Origin: Owenweeksia hongkongensis DSM 17368
Lineage (GTDB): Bacteria > Bacteroidota > Bacteroidia > Flavobacteriales > Schleiferiaceae
Reading direction: 5' to 3'
DNA length: 64,000 bases
Assembly: GCF_000236705.1 (NCBI RefSeq)
Contig: NC_016599.1
Span: forward strand, 1,736,001-1,800,000
Shown in pieces: positions 44,781-53,385 of the stretch. The first letter of the stretch is position 1; the number at the start of each line of letters is the position of its first letter. The notes below the pieces were generated by a model. It made no database searches. It was not told the origin of the DNA and was given only the letters and a program-made list of their open reading frames with translations. Position numbers and translations under genes: made by a program.

Positions 44781-45789
44781 TTTACGCTCCGATACTGTAA
44801 CCCGTCCAACGAAAGAAATGCTAAATACTATGATACACGCTCCCGTTGGTGATGATGTTTTTGGTGAAGACCCTACCATCAATAAGTTGGAGGCTATGGC
44901 CGCAGAAATGTTTGGAATGGAAGCTGGCCTATTTTGCCCAAGCGGAACCATGACGAATCAGATTGCGATAAAGCTGCACACTCAGCCAGGCGATGAAATT
45001 ATTTGTCATGAGTATTCACATATCTACAATTATGAAGGAGGTGGCTTGGCAGCAAATTCTGGTTGCCAAACCAGATTACTGAAGGGTGACCGGGGTTTTA
45101 TTTCCGCAGAAGAGGTGGCCGCCAACATTGGCAATCCTCATGATGTACATGCTGCACGTACTTCAATGGTTTCTGTAGAAAACACCGTCAACAAAGGTGG
45201 TGGAAGCTGCTATGAGCTTTCCACTTTGGAAGCTATTGGCAAAGTTGCCCGCGCCAACAATTTGGCCTATCACATTGACGGAGCACGAATTTTCAATGCT
45301 TTAGTTGCCAAAAATCAAAATGCGAAAGATTACGGAAAACTGTTTGACACCATTTCAATTTGCCTTTCTAAAGGATTGGGTTGCCCGGTAGGTTCTTTGC
45401 TTTTAGGTTCAAAAGAACACATCATGCAAGCACGGAGAATACGTAAGCGATTTGGTGGGGGAATGCGCCAAGCTGGGTATTTGGCTGCGGCCGGAATCTA
45501 TGCTTTAAAAAATCATATTGACCGCTTGGCAGAAGATCACGAGAAAGCACAGGTACTAAAGTCAGCTTTAGAAAAATGCTCTTGGGTAGATCGCATTGAG
45601 CCGGTAGAAACCAACATTGTGATTTTTTATTTGAAGGAGGGCTTAGAGCAAGATGCATTTATGGGAATGCTCAAAGAAAATGGTATTTTGGCAGTAGGGA
45701 TGGGTCAAGGCAAATTGCGATTTGTTACCCACCTTGACATAAGTTCAACTCAAATCTCTCAAGTAGCCAATGTTTTGGAAAATATTTAA
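44773..45789 (+). CDS. ltaE: Low-specificity L-threonine aldolase (PLP enzyme)
   Basis: 338 residues. Starts [16 protein letters not shown], the family signature, followed by [10 protein letters not shown], then the PLP-binding His region [24 protein letters not shown] with the cofactor Asp, and the Schiff-base lysine in [14 protein letters not shown]. It cleaves L-threonine or L-allo-threonine to glycine and acetaldehyde. Its 3' end overlaps the porP-like gene by 20 bp and its 5' end the unknown gene by 8 bp. The acetaldehyde product could feed the aldehyde dehydrogenase and acs elsewhere in this window. Confidence 0.94.
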   Translation: MIDLRSDTVTRPTKEMLNTMIHAPVGDDVFGEDPTINKLEAMAAEMFGMEAGLFCPSGTMTNQIAIKLHTQPGDEIICHEYSHIYNYEGGGLAANSGCQTRLLKGDRGFISAEEVAANIGNPHDVHAARTSMVSVENTVNKGGGSCYELSTLEAIGKVARANNLAYHIDGARIFNALVAKNQNAKDYGKLFDTISICLSKGLGCPVGSLLLGSKEHIMQARRIRKRFGGGMRQAGYLAAAGIYALKNHIDRLAEDHEKAQVLKSALEKCSWVDRIEPVETNIVIFYLKEGLEQDAFMGMLKENGILAVGMGQGKLRFVTHLDISSTQISQVANVLENI

Positions 45790-46720
45790 GGCTCCCGTTT
45801 TATTGATTAGCGCCATCTTGATTTCCTTTTATGGTCATGCTCAGCAGGACGAGATGGCAATTTCCAATTTTCCCGTTTTAGAAGATTTTTCTACAAACCC
45901 TGCTTTATTTGGATACTGGCAAACGCCTTCTTTTGGAATAATCTATAATGGCGGTCTTGAGAAGCATCAATTTCCAAACAATCAAACCACACTATTTTAT
46001 AATCAAGGAAACGAAACAAACGGCTTTGGTGCTGAATTCAGCCGAAAGGCTCAAGGATACAGCACACAATCCAATTTCAAACTTGGTTATTCGCGAAGTG
46101 GCACTGTAAGCAAAAGCTTAAAATGGAGGGCTGGTGGAGCGATAAAGTATGCTCATATAAAAAACGATTATGAGTCGTTACTTTTCCCAGATCAAATTGA
46201 TCCTTATTATGGATTTGTTCTTGAATCCAGCGAAGGTTTGAGTAACAACTCTCCATCATCATTTGTAACCGCAGAGTTTGGGGCCTCGCTCCAGTACCAT
46301 AAACTGATGGTAAATATTCATGGTGAAAATATTGCCCCGATTTTGCTCTCTGGTGAAGATGATCAAAAAGCAGAATTCTTCAGTTCCCGCTCTTATGATT
46401 ACCTCCCCGCCACTTTAAGAGTAAATGCTGTTTACCAATTTACTTTTGCTAATGATTTCTTTCTTAGCCCTGGTTTTCAAATAAATTCTGATTTTTCAAA
46501 ACCCAATCCTGTTTCGAGCGCTTTGGTAAACTTTCAATGGCGCAGCATAGTGATGGCAAATTACAGCTACTCCTCCAATGGTATGGTGAAATTTATGGCA
46601 GGCGGCAGAATAAAAGATAAACTAAGCCTCACTGCCGGTGCTTCCATTTATAGTGACAATAAAATTACAGGATACACGGACCGTATCTTTTATCATTTTT
46701 CAATTTTCACTCAGCTATAA
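45770..46720 (+). CDS. PorP/SprF-family type IX secretion membrane protein
   Basis: 316 residues. Signal peptide to about residue 25 (LLISAILISFYGHAQQ). The mature start EMAISNFPVLEDFSTNPALFGYW is a divergent version of the PorP/SprF opening (usually ...NPAxAG). The rest alternates amphipathic strands and ends IFYHFSIFTQL, as in outer-membrane barrels. SprF-like proteins are needed for export of specific cargo bearing type B sorting domains. The next gene, 2 bp downstream, encodes just such a domain, so the two probably work together. The gene overlaps the aldolase gene by 20 bp. Confidence 0.85.
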   Translation: MFWKIFKAPVLLISAILISFYGHAQQDEMAISNFPVLEDFSTNPALFGYWQTPSFGIIYNGGLEKHQFPNNQTTLFYNQGNETNGFGAEFSRKAQGYSTQSNFKLGYSRSGTVSKSLKWRAGGAIKYAHIKNDYESLLFPDQIDPYYGFVLESSEGLSNNSPSSFVTAEFGASLQYHKLMVNIHGENIAPILLSGEDDQKAEFFSSRSYDYLPATLRVNAVYQFTFANDFFLSPGFQINSDFSKPNPVSSALVNFQWRSIVMANYSYSSNGMVKFMAGGRIKDKLSLTAGASIYSDNKITGYTDRIFYHFSIFTQL

Positions 46721-46722
46721 GT

Positions 46723-47094
46723 ATGACTCGTATTCTAAGCTTCCTTTTTTTAGTCACCGCATTGGTTAGCTGTATTGAGGCCAAAGATTCAACTGTAGCT
46801 CCGTATGGAATCTTTATTCCAAATGCTTTTTCACCTAATGGCGATGGAGTTAATGATATCCTAAAGCCGGTGTTTCCACCCAGTACACCACCTTTACAGA
46901 GCTATAACTTTGAAATTTATGATGGCGATTTGATTCAGGTTTTTAATACCACCGATACATCAAAAGCATGGGACGGCAAAAGTAGTAATGGCAAAACCTT
47001 GCCTGAAGCGACCTATTATTTCAATTTGAATGGCGAATACGTAACTGGAGAAAAGTATGAAGTTTCTGGAGGCATTGCTTTAATGAGACCTTAA
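46723..47094 (+). CDS. Mini-lipoprotein consisting almost only of a T9SS type B (gliding-type) sorting domain
   Basis: 123 residues. Lipoprotein signal with lipobox LVSC (Cys17). From residue 27 it is the type B C-terminal domain: IFIPNAFSPNGDGVNDILKP, then FEIYDGDLIQVFNT, AWDGKSSNGKTLPEATYYF and GGIALMRP. In other proteins this domain ends very long adhesins such as SprB. Here there is no cargo in front of it. It follows a PorP/SprF gene by 2 bp. It could be a structural plug, a chaperone-like partner, or a remnant of a larger protein. Its stop codon overlaps the convergent gene's stop (TTAA). Confidence 0.85.
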   Translation: MTRILSFLFLVTALVSCIEAKDSTVAPYGIFIPNAFSPNGDGVNDILKPVFPPSTPPLQSYNFEIYDGDLIQVFNTTDTSKAWDGKSSNGKTLPEATYYFNLNGEYVTGEKYEVSGGIALMRP

Positions 47095-47567
47095 AACACT
47101 ACTCCAAATCCTAATGAAGGCATTACACCAAATTCACCTGATTTTGGAATTGCCCCAGTAAGTCTTGCACGAAAGACGTAAAAACCTCCAAACTTACGTC
47201 TAAAAGTAAGGGGCAAACAAATCAACTCATAAGTACCAATCCTATATCCCAAACCAATACTGAGATTCATTTTTTCACTCTTGTTTAAAACAAAGTGGTA
47301 AATCATTTCGCCAGAAGCACCACTACTTTCACCGTCCAAATGATCTATTCCTACCCCGTAAGCTGCCTGATTGATTAAAAAACCAGTCTCTATTATATGC
47401 CTCTTATTCTTACCAATACAATAAGCATAATCAAGACTTACCTGCTTAATTCCTGCATTTAAGGTTATTTCATTGTGTCCATATTGAGCATGTGTTCCGC
47501 AAGCGTAGAGAAAACCAACAAGTATTATAGCAAGCTTAATGTTTGGGGTGAAAAGTGTAAGATTCAA
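47091..47567 (-). CDS. Small secreted, probably outer-membrane beta-barrel protein
   Basis: 158 residues. Signal peptide (LAIILVGFLYACGTHAQ). The mature part has short alternating strands (NEITLNAGIKQVSLDYAY, MNLSIGLGYRIGTYELI) and a terminal phenylalanine (GFGVVF), the pattern of an eight-stranded outer-membrane barrel. I do not recognise the exact family. It converges with the mini-lipoprotein gene and the two stop codons overlap within TTAA. Confidence 0.7.
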   Translation of the reverse strand: MNLTLFTPNIKLAIILVGFLYACGTHAQYGHNEITLNAGIKQVSLDYAYCIGKNKRHIIETGFLINQAAYGVGIDHLDGESSGASGEMIYHFVLNKSEKMNLSIGLGYRIGTYELICLPLTFRRKFGGFYVFRARLTGAIPKSGEFGVMPSLGFGVVF

Positions 47568-47606
47568 TTGAGCTCAGTTTTAGCGCCTACAAGGAAGTAA
47601 AAAAAC

Positions 47607-48077
47607 TTAACTTTTAATAATCTCCCATACCAAGCTAGGCTCAAAACCTCTACTAATAGCATATTGAGCAATTTTTCCATTGCGCTCAAATTCGTTTTTA
47701 AGCTTTACAGTACGGGCTTTTTTCTCGATTACATCCTGTAAAGTTTTCAGATAATCGTCTTCCTCAATTTCCGTGAAGGCCTTTTTCAAAACATAATCTG
47801 AAAGTTGATGTGGGTAAAGCGCTTGTTTGATTTTTACCCTCCCCCATTTTTTGATAGAAAATTTACCCCGCACAAACGCTCGTGCAAATCGCTCCTCGTT
47901 GAGAAAATTCTCTTGAATGAGTGATGAAATTTCCTGATTTACAGCATCCGTATAAAGCCCATATTCATACAATCGCTCTCGCACTTCGTACTGGCTACGT
48001 TCGCGATAAGCGCAAAAAGCCCGGATTTTCTCCCGGGCTTCTTGCATTGAATATTGTTTTTTTGGCTGCTCGTTCAC
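47607..48077 (-). CDS. recX: Regulatory protein RecX
   Basis: 156 residues with the RecX three-helix repeats: IRAFCAYRERSQYEVRERL, then LIQENFLNEERFARAFVRGKFSIKKWG and VLKKAFTEI. RecX binds RecA filaments and limits their activity in DNA repair. recA is not in the window. It is 7 bp downstream of the DUF4286 gene and probably cotranscribed with it and the TPR gene. Confidence 0.93.
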   Translation of the reverse strand: MNEQPKKQYSMQEAREKIRAFCAYRERSQYEVRERLYEYGLYTDAVNQEISSLIQENFLNEERFARAFVRGKFSIKKWGRVKIKQALYPHQLSDYVLKKAFTEIEEDDYLKTLQDVIEKKARTVKLKNEFERNGKIAQYAISRGFEPSLVWEIIKS

Positions 48078-48084
48078 CTAATTT

Positions 48085-48402
48085 TTACTCAGGTTTATGA
48101 TTATGCTCTACGCGTAAAATGGTTCTAAAGGCCACAAACTTATCTTTAAACTTTTCGGTGTGCTCCGCCTGTAGTTTTGGCGCATACATTTCATGGTAAA
48201 GCTTGAGTGTTTCCATGTCCTTCACTTCATACTGAATGGAATACGTAATTCCAGCTTCTTCTTCTACCATCACATGCAAAATGCGATTGCTTACAAACAT
48301 CCCCGTGCTCATCACATCAGGTATATGCGTTTCTTTCATCCAAGCCAGCCATTCATCATGCACTGATTTTTCAATGTTTACAGTTACGTTGTATATGTAC
48401 AT
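48085..48402 (-). CDS. DUF4286 family protein
   Basis: 105 residues. Opens MYIYNVTVNIEKSVHDEWLAWM, followed by HIPDVMSTGMF, matching the Bacteroidota DUF4286 family, which appears to have a ferredoxin-like (dimeric alpha-beta barrel) fold. Function unknown to me. No signal peptide. It sits between the TPR gene and recX, and the gap to the TPR stop codon is entirely a heptamer array. Confidence 0.88.
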   Translation of the reverse strand: MYIYNVTVNIEKSVHDEWLAWMKETHIPDVMSTGMFVSNRILHVMVEEEAGITYSIQYEVKDMETLKLYHEMYAPKLQAEHTEKFKDKFVAFRTILRVEHNHKPE

Positions 48403-48485
48403 TCTTTATGTGTTATAAGTTGAACGTGAAAGGTTGTATGTAGAACACTTCCTATTCCTTACTACTTACTCCTTACTCCCCACTA
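48403..48485. repeat. Heptamer-period array filling the gap between the TPR and DUF4286 genes
   Basis: On the minus strand it starts with the TAG stop (48485) and ends before the next ATG. The unit GAGTAAG occurs twice perfectly, flanked by TAGTGGG, TAGTAAG and GAATAGG. The second half changes to CAACCTT/CAACTTA-type units. It shares the 14-mer TTCAACTTATAACA with the array at 29660-29758. Confidence 0.85.
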
Positions 48486-50345
48486 ATTGATAACCGCATC
48501 ACCGCGCATCTCGCGGTATTTTTTCCTTGCGTCAGGCGCAAAAAAGCTATCCGGATGGTCTGTGAATATTTTTTGATAGAGATCCATGGCCTCTGTGCGC
48601 TTGTTTAATTTTTCAAGATAAAGATCGGCCAAGGCATACATGGCATCATCAGCCAAAATATCCTTAGTATATAAATCTATCAACTGCTGATAAGCACTTG
48701 CAGCTTCATCATATTTCTTTTGATCTGTCAAAATCTGCGCTTTTAAAAATAGTACTTCATCCTGTATACCGTGTCCGGGAAAAGCAATTTCCATCATATC
48801 CAACAAGCGCAGTGCCGAGTCGCGTTTTCCCTGGTAATTCATCAAGTCAGCCTTGGCATACATTTCCATGGCTTCCATATTGGTATCTAGAGCAATGTTG
48901 TCATTAATGAGTAAAGAGTAACGCATGGCATCATTTGCAATAAGCTTAGAAGTGGAAGCTTTCAAAGCATCAAAAATTCCCTGAGCCCATAAAAAATCGC
49001 CCACATAATAAGCGGCCTTTGCTCTTTTAAACTTAGCCTCTTGCCCGATAGGAGATTGCTCAAAAGCCTTTTCGGCTTGACCATACAGAAGTATAGCCTC
49101 ATATCTATCACCATTATAAAGCAAAATATCACCTAGTTCAATTTTTGCTCTAGCCACATCTTCTTTACTAATAAAGCCTGTAGAAATCAGCTTCCGCAAC
49201 ATACCTGCTGCCGTGTCTGTTTCATTTAGCTTAAAAGCTGTGAGGTGTGCCATATCAATCGTTAGAGGTCCCACATCCGGAAGTCCTTTTAGGGTTTCAA
49301 TGGTTTTAAAATATTCCTTTTGAAGCTCCTTCCAACCAGCAATCTCAGTAACACCATCTTCTTCAAGCTTCAAACTTTGGGCTTTCAATTTTCCAATGAG
49401 GGCTTGCTCATAAAAGGGATACCTATCTCCAGCTTTTATTACATAGTCAAATATGCGGATGGCCAATGAGTACTCTTCATTGTTGAGAGCCACATTTCCA
49501 AGGTTATAAATTCCCGCCTTGGTTGTGGGCGTCCTTCTATCCAAAGCCTTTAATTGCAAGAATGCACCACTAAAGTTTTTTTCCTGAATGAAAACAAAAA
49601 TCAGCAACTCATTCATAGTTTCAGCCCCACCATCCTGAATCTTCTGAATAAGTACAGTTTTGAGGTATTCTGAATTTTCTATGCTCGTTTCTTCTCGAAG
49701 CGCTCGGCCAAGCAATTGCTTTACTGTTGACAGATAATTTGGCGTTCGCTCCACCATTTCTACGTACATACTGTACATTTTTTTGATGTCACCAAGCTCT
49801 CCATAAAGCAATGCTTTCTGATAATCATAATTAGCATTTGGCATTTGACGCTCGCCAGCCTCATATACTGCCAAAGCTATTTGTGGATATCCTTTCTTTT
49901 GGAAAGCATTAGCGTAACTATAAGCCATTGCTGGTCGCTCTTCTACCTCCTGCAGCACTTCGTCCACCAACTTATCAGCTTTGGATTGCTTTTGCTGCTT
50001 TTGGTAAACCATCAACAAATCTGCTTGGTATTCAGCCTTTTTATTTCTGGAATTCTTTACCTCTGACTTTATAAGTTTCTCAGCTTTATCGTACTCCAAA
50101 AGCTCAAGGTAGCAGCCAAGCTTTAGTTCATAAACTTGATTTATACGAAAATTAGCAGGAAGCTTATCAAGATAATTCAGAACCTTTTCATACTCTTCAT
50201 TCACATAATACTCCTGTGCTAGCTCAAAGTCTGTGTTTTCCTGAGGAGCTTTTGCCGGCCCACCTATATTCACACCCTGCCCATAAGCGGTTGGTACCGC
50301 CAATAGCTGAATGACAAAAAATATAGTAACTAGAAAACCTTTCAT
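48483..50345 (-). CDS. Secreted tetratricopeptide repeat protein
   Basis: 620 residues with a signal peptide (LVTIFFVIQLLAVPTAYGQ). From about residue 35 to 600 it is built of TPR-like helix pairs, clearest near the C-terminus: ILTDQKKYDEAASAYQQLIDLY and MYALADLYLEKLNKRTEAMDLY. TPR proteins of this size in the Bacteroidota periplasm are scaffolds. The sequence gives no partner. It begins 62 bp after the lipoprotein gene, probably in one operon with serS upstream and DUF4286/recX downstream. Confidence 0.88.
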   Translation of the reverse strand: MKGFLVTIFFVIQLLAVPTAYGQGVNIGGPAKAPQENTDFELAQEYYVNEEYEKVLNYLDKLPANFRINQVYELKLGCYLELLEYDKAEKLIKSEVKNSRNKKAEYQADLLMVYQKQQKQSKADKLVDEVLQEVEERPAMAYSYANAFQKKGYPQIALAVYEAGERQMPNANYDYQKALLYGELGDIKKMYSMYVEMVERTPNYLSTVKQLLGRALREETSIENSEYLKTVLIQKIQDGGAETMNELLIFVFIQEKNFSGAFLQLKALDRRTPTTKAGIYNLGNVALNNEEYSLAIRIFDYVIKAGDRYPFYEQALIGKLKAQSLKLEEDGVTEIAGWKELQKEYFKTIETLKGLPDVGPLTIDMAHLTAFKLNETDTAAGMLRKLISTGFISKEDVARAKIELGDILLYNGDRYEAILLYGQAEKAFEQSPIGQEAKFKRAKAAYYVGDFLWAQGIFDALKASTSKLIANDAMRYSLLINDNIALDTNMEAMEMYAKADLMNYQGKRDSALRLLDMMEIAFPGHGIQDEVLFLKAQILTDQKKYDEAASAYQQLIDLYTKDILADDAMYALADLYLEKLNKRTEAMDLYQKIFTDHPDSFFAPDARKKYREMRGDAVIN

Positions 50346-50407
50346 TGAGATTAAATTAAGCTTTTAAAGCTAATGCTAATTAGGCTAACGAGAGAAAGGC
50401 CTATTCC

Positions 50408-50965
50408 TTATTCTGCAGTCGCTCTAATTAGAGCTTCCACTGAATCCATCTTGGGTTTAAACTCCTTATAAAGTTTACGCTGATCTGCCAGATTTGGAAC
50501 AATCTTATTGTAGTGCATCTGCGTTTGCTGCACTGCGTGCACCTCTTCCTTCAAATATTTCTCCACCTCGGGGCGCTCAAGCTTTCCATCTTCAATACTG
50601 TTTCTTAAAGTAGAAAGCTGCTTTTCATTTTCGGCAAGTTCTTTCTTCACTTTTTCCTGACCACTTGCAAAATGTGTGAACGTTTTCATAACACCCTTGT
50701 AGTAGCTCACATCTCTTACCCAAAAGTCACGAGCAGTAGTGTCTTTAAAGTTTTCAGTCACAAAAGTGTACTGACGATCTACTTCTTCCGCCAAAGCATT
50801 CATCTCCTCCACATCAATAGAATCAATGCCTGCCTTATTTATTTCTACAATAGTCTGAAGTGAATCTATTGCTTCTAATTCAGCTTTAAACTCTTTTGCA
50901 GGATTACTGCAACCAATTACCATAACAGCGAGCACGAGGCCCCCCAATACTTTTACTTTATCCAT
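50408..50965 (-). CDS. Helical lipoprotein of unknown function
   Basis: 185 residues with lipobox VIGC (Cys19). The rest is almost entirely charged helix (FKAELEAIDSLQTIVEIN, EMNALAEEVDRQYTF, QEKVKKELAENEKQLSTL), suggesting coiled coils. I do not recognise the family. Its start overlaps the end of serS by 13 bp, so it depends on serS translation. With the TPR protein downstream it may form an envelope complex; this is a guess from order only. Confidence 0.78.
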   Translation of the reverse strand: MDKVKVLGGLVLAVMVIGCSNPAKEFKAELEAIDSLQTIVEINKAGIDSIDVEEMNALAEEVDRQYTFVTENFKDTTARDFWVRDVSYYKGVMKTFTHFASGQEKVKKELAENEKQLSTLRNSIEDGKLERPEVEKYLKEEVHAVQQTQMHYNKIVPNLADQRKLYKEFKPKMDSVEALIRATAE

Positions 50966-52224
50966 TCAAATGATGTATAAGGAATTAATACTTCTGGAAT
51001 TTTTATTCCGTCTTCGGTTTGGTTATTTTCTAACAATGCAGCCAACACACGTGGCAATGCCAATGCACTTCCGTTTAAAGTGTGACATAAGTGCGTCTTC
51101 TTATCTTCGCCTCTATAGCGCACCTTCATTCGGTTAGTCTGGAAGGTTTCAAAATTTGAAACAGAACTAACTTCCAACCATCGTTCTTGGGCAGCACTCC
51201 ATACTTCAAAATCATAAGTAAGTGCAGAAGTAAAGCCCATATCTCCACCACAAAGGCGAAGGATACGATAGGGCAAACCCAGCTTTTGCAAAAGTCCACC
51301 AACATGCTCTACCATTTCGTCAAGCACTTTGTAAGACTCATCAGGGTGAACCACATTCACCACCTCTACTTTATCAAACTGGTGTAAACGGTTCAAGCCA
51401 CGAACATCTTTACCATAACTACCTGCTTCTCTACGGAAGCAAGGTGTGTAGGCAGTACATTTTATTGGCAGTTTTTCAAGATCTAGAATTTCATCACGAA
51501 ACAAGTTGGTGATTGGAACTTCAGCCGTTGGGATGGCGTAAAGGTCATCCTCTGTCATGTGATACATCTGTCCTTCCTTATCGGGAAGTTGGCCAGTACC
51601 AAAACCACTTGCAGCGTTTATAAAATGTGGAGGAATATATTCTTCATAGCCTGCCTTTTGGTTTTCTTCCAAAAAGAAATTGATCAAGGCACGTTGCAAG
51701 CGAGCACCTTTACCCATATATACAGGAAATCCTGCTCCGGTGATTTTAACACCTAGATCAAAGCTGATAAGCTTATACTTTTCGGTAAGCTCCCAATGAG
51801 GAACTGCACCTTCATGCAAAGTTGGTATTTCGCCTACACTTCCTACTTCCACATTATCATCAGCGTGAGAACCTTCTACCACAGACTCGTGCGGCACGTT
51901 TGGCAAACTCACCAAAAGTTGCTCAAGCGAATGCTTCAACTGCTCCTGCTCTTGCCCAAGCTCTTTACTCTTGTCTTTAAGTTCGGCTGTTTTAGCCTTC
52001 ATCTCATTGGCCTCGGCTGCTTTCCCTGCTTTAAAAAGAGAACCAATCTCTTTGCTGATTGCATTACTATCTGCCAACACCGAATCCAGTTGCACCTGGT
52101 TTTCCCTGCGTTGTTCATCTAGTTTTAAAATATCAGCAATAGTTTGGGCAGCATCTATTTTTCGTTTGGCCAACCCTTTGATAGCCGCATCTGTATTATT
52201 GCGGAGGTAAGAAAGCTCAAGCAT
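50953..52224 (-). CDS. serS: Seryl-tRNA synthetase
   Basis: 423 residues. The N-terminal coiled-coil arm that holds the tRNA long variable arm spans residues 27-105 (LDEQRRENQVQLDSV, MKAKTAELKDKSKELG). Class II motifs: motif 1 region GARLQRALINFFL, motif 2 CFRREAGSYGKDVRG, and motif 3 with LNGSALALPRVLAALLEN. It charges tRNA-Ser. A -7 promoter box is at 52244-52251 and the ribosomal-protein operon upstream ends in a terminator, so serS has its own transcript. Confidence 0.97.
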   Translation of the reverse strand: MLELSYLRNNTDAAIKGLAKRKIDAAQTIADILKLDEQRRENQVQLDSVLADSNAISKEIGSLFKAGKAAEANEMKAKTAELKDKSKELGQEQEQLKHSLEQLLVSLPNVPHESVVEGSHADDNVEVGSVGEIPTLHEGAVPHWELTEKYKLISFDLGVKITGAGFPVYMGKGARLQRALINFFLEENQKAGYEEYIPPHFINAASGFGTGQLPDKEGQMYHMTEDDLYAIPTAEVPITNLFRDEILDLEKLPIKCTAYTPCFRREAGSYGKDVRGLNRLHQFDKVEVVNVVHPDESYKVLDEMVEHVGGLLQKLGLPYRILRLCGGDMGFTSALTYDFEVWSAAQERWLEVSSVSNFETFQTNRMKVRYRGEDKKTHLCHTLNGSALALPRVLAALLENNQTEDGIKIPEVLIPYTSFEWIK

Positions 52225-52243
52225 ATTTTTTATTGAATTTGGG

Positions 52244-52251
52244 CAAATGTA
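52244..52251 (-). promoter_or_regulatory. -7 box of the serS promoter
   Basis: TACATTTG on the minus strand, an exact match to TAnnTTTG, 20 bp upstream of the serS ATG. The -33 element is not obvious because the terminator hairpin lies there. Confidence 0.5.
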
Positions 52252-52255
52252 AAAA

Positions 52256-52293
52256 CAAAAAAAGCCCGCGAGAATAAATCCTCGGGGCTTTTA
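52256..52293 (-). terminator. Terminator of the rplU-rpmA operon
   Basis: AAGCCCGCGAG (52262-52272) pairs with CTCGGGGCTT (from 52282) with one mismatch, followed on the minus strand by a run of seven T residues. It is about 25 bp past the rpmA stop. Confidence 0.85.
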
Positions 52294-52318
52294 TGAAAAT
52301 TATAAAATCGTAGGATTC

Positions 52319-52576
52319 TTAGTTCGCTGGATCTACAGAAACGTACGATTTGTTGTCTTTTTTCTTACGAAAAACCACGGTACCGTCAACCAATGCAAAC
52401 AAAGTATGGTCTTTACCAATACCTACATTTTGGCCTGGATTGTGCTTAGTACCACGTTGGCGTACGATGATGTTTCCGGCAATAGCCTCTTGGCCACCAA
52501 AAATTTTCACGCCTAGGCGTTTACTTTCTGATTCTCTACCGTTCTTCGAACTACCTACTCCTTTCTTGTGAGCCAT
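52319..52576 (-). CDS. rpmA: 50S ribosomal protein L27
   Basis: 85 residues. Starts [20 protein letters not shown], the typical L27 N-terminus that reaches the peptidyl-transferase centre, and contains GVKIFGGQ and [17 protein letters not shown]. No N-terminal cleavage extension as in Firmicutes. Encoded 27 bp downstream of rplU, the usual pair. Confidence 0.98.
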   Translation of the reverse strand: MAHKKGVGSSKNGRESESKRLGVKIFGGQEAIAGNIIVRQRGTKHNPGQNVGIGKDHTLFALVDGTVVFRKKKDNKSYVSVDPAN

Positions 52577-52603
52577 GTTCTTTTAATTTTAAGGTTTTTG
52601 CTT

Positions 52604-53098
52604 TTAGCTTAAAGCTGCAATTAATTCATCCTTTTTCATAGAAGAGTAACCAGTAACACCTTTGTCCTTAGCCATCTCCCTTAGCTCAGCTACAGTGTGC
52701 GAGCTCAAATCATCATTTGATTTAGCTTCAGCTTTTGGTGCTGCAGGAGCTTCTTCTTTCTTTTTAGGGGCTGCTTTTTTAGCTCCGCCTTTACCGATAG
52801 AAGTAATTTCAATTAAAGAAATTGCTTGTCTGTGACCGTTTTTCTTACGGTAGCCTTTTCTTCTTTTCTTTTTGAAAACGATTACTTTATCAGCTTTAAG
52901 GTGAGACACGATCTTAGCGCCTACTTCAATACCTTCTATAACCGGGGCGCCAACTTCTATTGCTCCATCGTTATCAGTAAGAAGAACTTTATCAAATGAT
53001 AAAGCATCACCTTCATTACCTTCAACACGGTTCACATAGATCTGCTGGTCTTGACGTACTTTGTACTGGTGCCCTGCTATTTCTACAATTGCGTACAT
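52604..53098 (-). CDS. rplU: 50S ribosomal protein L21 with C-terminal SAP/Rho-N-like extension
   Basis: 164 residues, about 60 more than the common L21. Residues 1-102 are normal L21 (MYAIVEIAGHQYKVRQDQ, VIVFKKKRRKGYRKKNGHRQ). Residues 105-127 are an A/K/P/E linker (KKAAPKKKEEAPAAPKAEAK). Residues 128-164 (LSSHTVAELREMAKDKG..GYSSMKKDELIAAL) look like the helix-extension-helix of SAP or Rho N-terminal domains, which bind nucleic acids. Extended L21 forms occur in other Bacteroidota. The role of the tail is unknown. Confidence 0.96.
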   Translation of the reverse strand: MYAIVEIAGHQYKVRQDQQIYVNRVEGNEGDALSFDKVLLTDNDGAIEVGAPVIEGIEVGAKIVSHLKADKVIVFKKKRRKGYRKKNGHRQAISLIEITSIGKGGAKKAAPKKKEEAPAAPKAEAKSNDDLSSHTVAELREMAKDKGVTGYSSMKKDELIAALS

Positions 53099-53122
53099 TT
53101 TTACTTAATTTTTTAAGGGCTG

Positions 53123-53130
53123 CAAATGTA
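53123..53130 (-). promoter_or_regulatory. -7 box of the rplU-rpmA promoter
   Basis: TACATTTG on the minus strand, followed by GC, 25 bp upstream of the rplU ATG. Same octamer as before serS. Confidence 0.55.
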
Positions 53131-53326
53131 TAAAAAGAATTCTTGCCTCACTACTATTCAATTAAAATATTGAAGAAAGTTTATTTTCAACCTCCGCTAT
53201 TCCAGACCTCTATCCTCCTTAATGGCAAATATAAAATTCCACATTCAGACTTATTAAATCATCTCTTATTATACCCTCAATAAGGTACATGCTTAATCAA
53301 CGCGGTGCTTAGCGCGCTCTTTTTAT

Positions 53327-53334
53327 TACTTTTG
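53327..53334 (+). promoter_or_regulatory. Candidate -7 box of the M16 protease operon
   Basis: TACTTTTG fits TAnnTTTG and would give a leader of about 45 nt before the ATG at 53386. No good TTG is seen at the -33 position. The other 200 bp of the rplU-M16 gap show nothing else. Confidence 0.4.
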
Positions 53335-53385
53335 GCCTCGCTACTTGTATTTTGACACAAATCAAATAATAAAATCAAACTCATT

